Part shown: positions 62,101-64,000 of the stretch, one piece after another
How the letters are laid out: the number at the start of each line of letters is the position of its first letter
Numbering within the stretch: position 1 is the first letter of the stretch
From: Amblyornis subalaris
Taxonomy: Eukaryota > Chordata > Aves > Passeriformes > Ptilonorhynchidae
Reading direction: 5' to 3'
Assembly: GCA_018881555.1 (NCBI GenBank)
Contig: JACAXG010000025.1
Span: 6,951,899 to 7,015,898, forward strand
DNA: 64,000 bases
Notes under the pieces: model-generated
Database searches by the model: none
What the model was told of the DNA's origin: nothing
The model's input: only the letters and a program-made list of their open reading frames with translations
Position numbers and translations under genes: made by a program

Positions 62101-64000
62101 CTCCTACCATGTCTGGTAACAGCATATTCNTAAGACTGCTTCTGTACCTCTCCTTCCAAACAGAGGTGGCAATACTGAACACCAGGAACACCAGAGCAGG
62201 CCAAGGAAGCTCCAGAACAGGCTGGTAAGCAAAAGCTTCAGACTGCCAGAGCTCTGGTGGGCACAGCACCAAAGCGGTGCAGGAACCAAGCTACCTAATG
62301 CAAGTGCTGGTGCAGCAAACAGAGGAACAGCTCCACATGAACCTCTACCAATGTTGCAGTAAATACACACTTGTATCTTCAGGGCAGTTTCTTTTCCGTT
62401 CAGAGGGCAGAAGGGAGGCAGGGTACNCCTCAAGCCCATTGCAAAATTTTCCCTGTAGTATTGCCTTGTTACTTTATCTGTGAACTAGGAACTAAATACA
62501 ACCTCTGCCTTAATGCCTGGTGACTAAAGAACATAGCATCAATATTTAAACCAATCAAAGTCCCTTGACAGAAAGCAACACATTTGTGCCAAGTCTATTG
62601 TTCAGGCAGGTAGGAGCAGCAGGCTTCAACAGCCATTTTGTTGGTCTGAAAAGTAATTCCAGATACTTTTAGATGAAATGCACTACAGAATTTAAAAATT
62701 TATATTAATCTCATCCTTCCAAAATCATTTTGCCTTCTTTTGATCCAGCATCAAAGACTTTCAGGATTTGTACATCATTAACTATGCCAATCAGAAGAAC
62801 AGTGAATCTCCAAACCAACTATTTACAGTATATGTAGCAATAAACACGCACTAAATATTTCTAAATCAGATCTCGCAAGATCAGGGGAGAAGGAGGGAGG
62901 TTCCTCCTAAAAAGCAGGACTTTCAAAAAGTTTTATACACAGATTAGTTCTAATGAAAGCTTTAGGCATCAGGCAACAAAGAGCATTATTTGTACTGAAG
63001 GAGTACATGCTCCAGCCCAAATATAGCCCCTACTGGAAGACGGCACTACACAAGGCATGGGCCACCACCACAGTCTGAGACCCACTGGGCTTAGAAAACT
63101 ACATAAAGACTGACATGTGAGGCTCAACTGTGCACAGTGCAGACAAATCAATTATTGCTCACCACTAACAAAAGAGCATCAGAAAACAGGAGATCTACAG
63201 CTCTGCTGGAACAGAACATTTATCTCCCTGTGACTTTCCCCTTGCAGGCTGTTGGTGCATGTGCACAAACTTGCTTTCAGCAGCAAGTTGAAGCTCACTG
63301 CTTAAAGGAGAAAATTAGCTGTGCAAGTCAAATAAGAGAATATATGCTTCTTTTCAAGTTTCCTTTTAATCTTTTGATGCTAGATAAAAGGAAAAAACAA
63401 GATTCATCTCACAGGTATGCAACTGTTCCAAAAATGAGCACTGAACAGCAGAGATTCAAAACAGGCACAAAGATGAAAACAATATCCATATGCAGCTTAA
63501 GCATGTCATCCACAAACACTGAATCTGTCAGTGAGAAAGAGAAATCTTGTGGCAAAGCATCCCTTTCAGCCTTATCTGGGTTCAATCCCTATCTCCCTCC
63601 CTGCCAAGCCTCAAGCCTCAGAGGAGCAGGATGCACCCTCAAGTTCTTGCAAGAATGTGGACACTACTACAGGTCCTGGGACAACCAAATATCTGCTCGT
63701 CAGCTTTTCCAAACACCTCGTTCTCAGCTCTTCTATTTGCTACAGAACAGTAACTCTTTCAAATACAGTGACACAACCCAGTGATCAGCCAGCATCAACC
63801 CGAGCAAGGACAGGGACAAGGACGACCCTTCGTGACTGAAGCCTTAATTCCAAATCACAATCCAGCTTGTAAGGTTGGCTAGTCAGCTGCTCTCCCCAAA
63901 CACTTATACCTAGAATGATTCTATTCAAGTCAAATGAGATTGCAAATTTCCCCCAAAATAACCATGAGCAGAATTCAGGACGTCAAAACAAGCATTGTCT

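Larger units (their letters stand above)
44367..64000 (-). other. CLASP1: CLASP1 intron (partial) hosting U4atac; runs off the window
   Basis: This is the upstream intron relative to the TOG1 exons. From 44367 to 45345 it holds TA/CA-rich repeats and a CR1 copy. From 45345 to 46060 is the CpG island with U4atac. From 46060 to 64000 there is about 18 kb with no recognisable exon or RNA gene, apart from an A/C-rich tract near 53578-53700 and weak LINE relics near 55325 and 59015. No ORF in it resembles the CLASP1 N-terminus, so the initiator exon is farther upstream. Confidence 0.8.

Noticed and set aside
1..64000. CRISPR arrays, prokaryotic-type operons, phage or integrated virus genes
   Set aside because: No regularly spaced repeats, gene packing or viral protein signatures were seen. 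The window is an animal gene with LINE fragments.

Overview
The window is intronic-rich vertebrate genomic DNA, most likely from a bird. Its interspersed repeats are short CR1 LINE fragments of the avian type, GT-AG introns separate short exons, and there is no operon-like packing. Single N bases are scattered throughout, which looks like a draft or consensus assembly. The species cannot be fixed from sequence alone.

One protein-coding gene covers the window on the minus strand: CLASP1, the microtubule plus-end tracking protein CLIP-associating protein 1. Fourteen consecutive internal exons lie between 44366 and 1736. Splice sites and codon phase agree across every junction, giving 1328 coding bases. 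They encode roughly residues 66 to 508: the rest of the TOG1 array (44366-39181), the Ser/Thr/Arg-rich linker (8632-8480), and most of TOG2 (7542-1736). The start-codon exon and the 3' half of the gene lie outside the window.

A second gene is nested inside the CLASP1 intron, on the opposite strand. This is RNU4ATAC, the U4atac snRNA of the minor (U12-dependent) spliceosome, at about 45696-45814. It has the 5' stem-loop with its k-turn, both U6atac-pairing segments, a short GC-rich 3' hairpin and an Sm site. About 230 bp upstream are an octamer and a ZNF143/SPH-like site, and a PSE-like element sits near -55. This is an snRNA-type Pol II promoter, here set in a CpG island (about 45345-46060). 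The nested, antisense arrangement matches the human locus.

Layout from left to right: 1-8632 holds nine exons with introns of 0.65-1.3 kb; 8633-39180 is one 30.5 kb intron with no recognisable gene; 39181-44366 holds six exons; 44367-64000 is an intron running off the window, with a CR1 copy set in a TA/CA-rich satellite, the CpG island and U4atac, then about 18 kb without a recognisable gene. I saw no CRISPR array, intact transposon, tRNA or second protein-coding gene, and no evidence of a novel multi-gene system. The most informative element is the U4atac gene and its compensatory changes.
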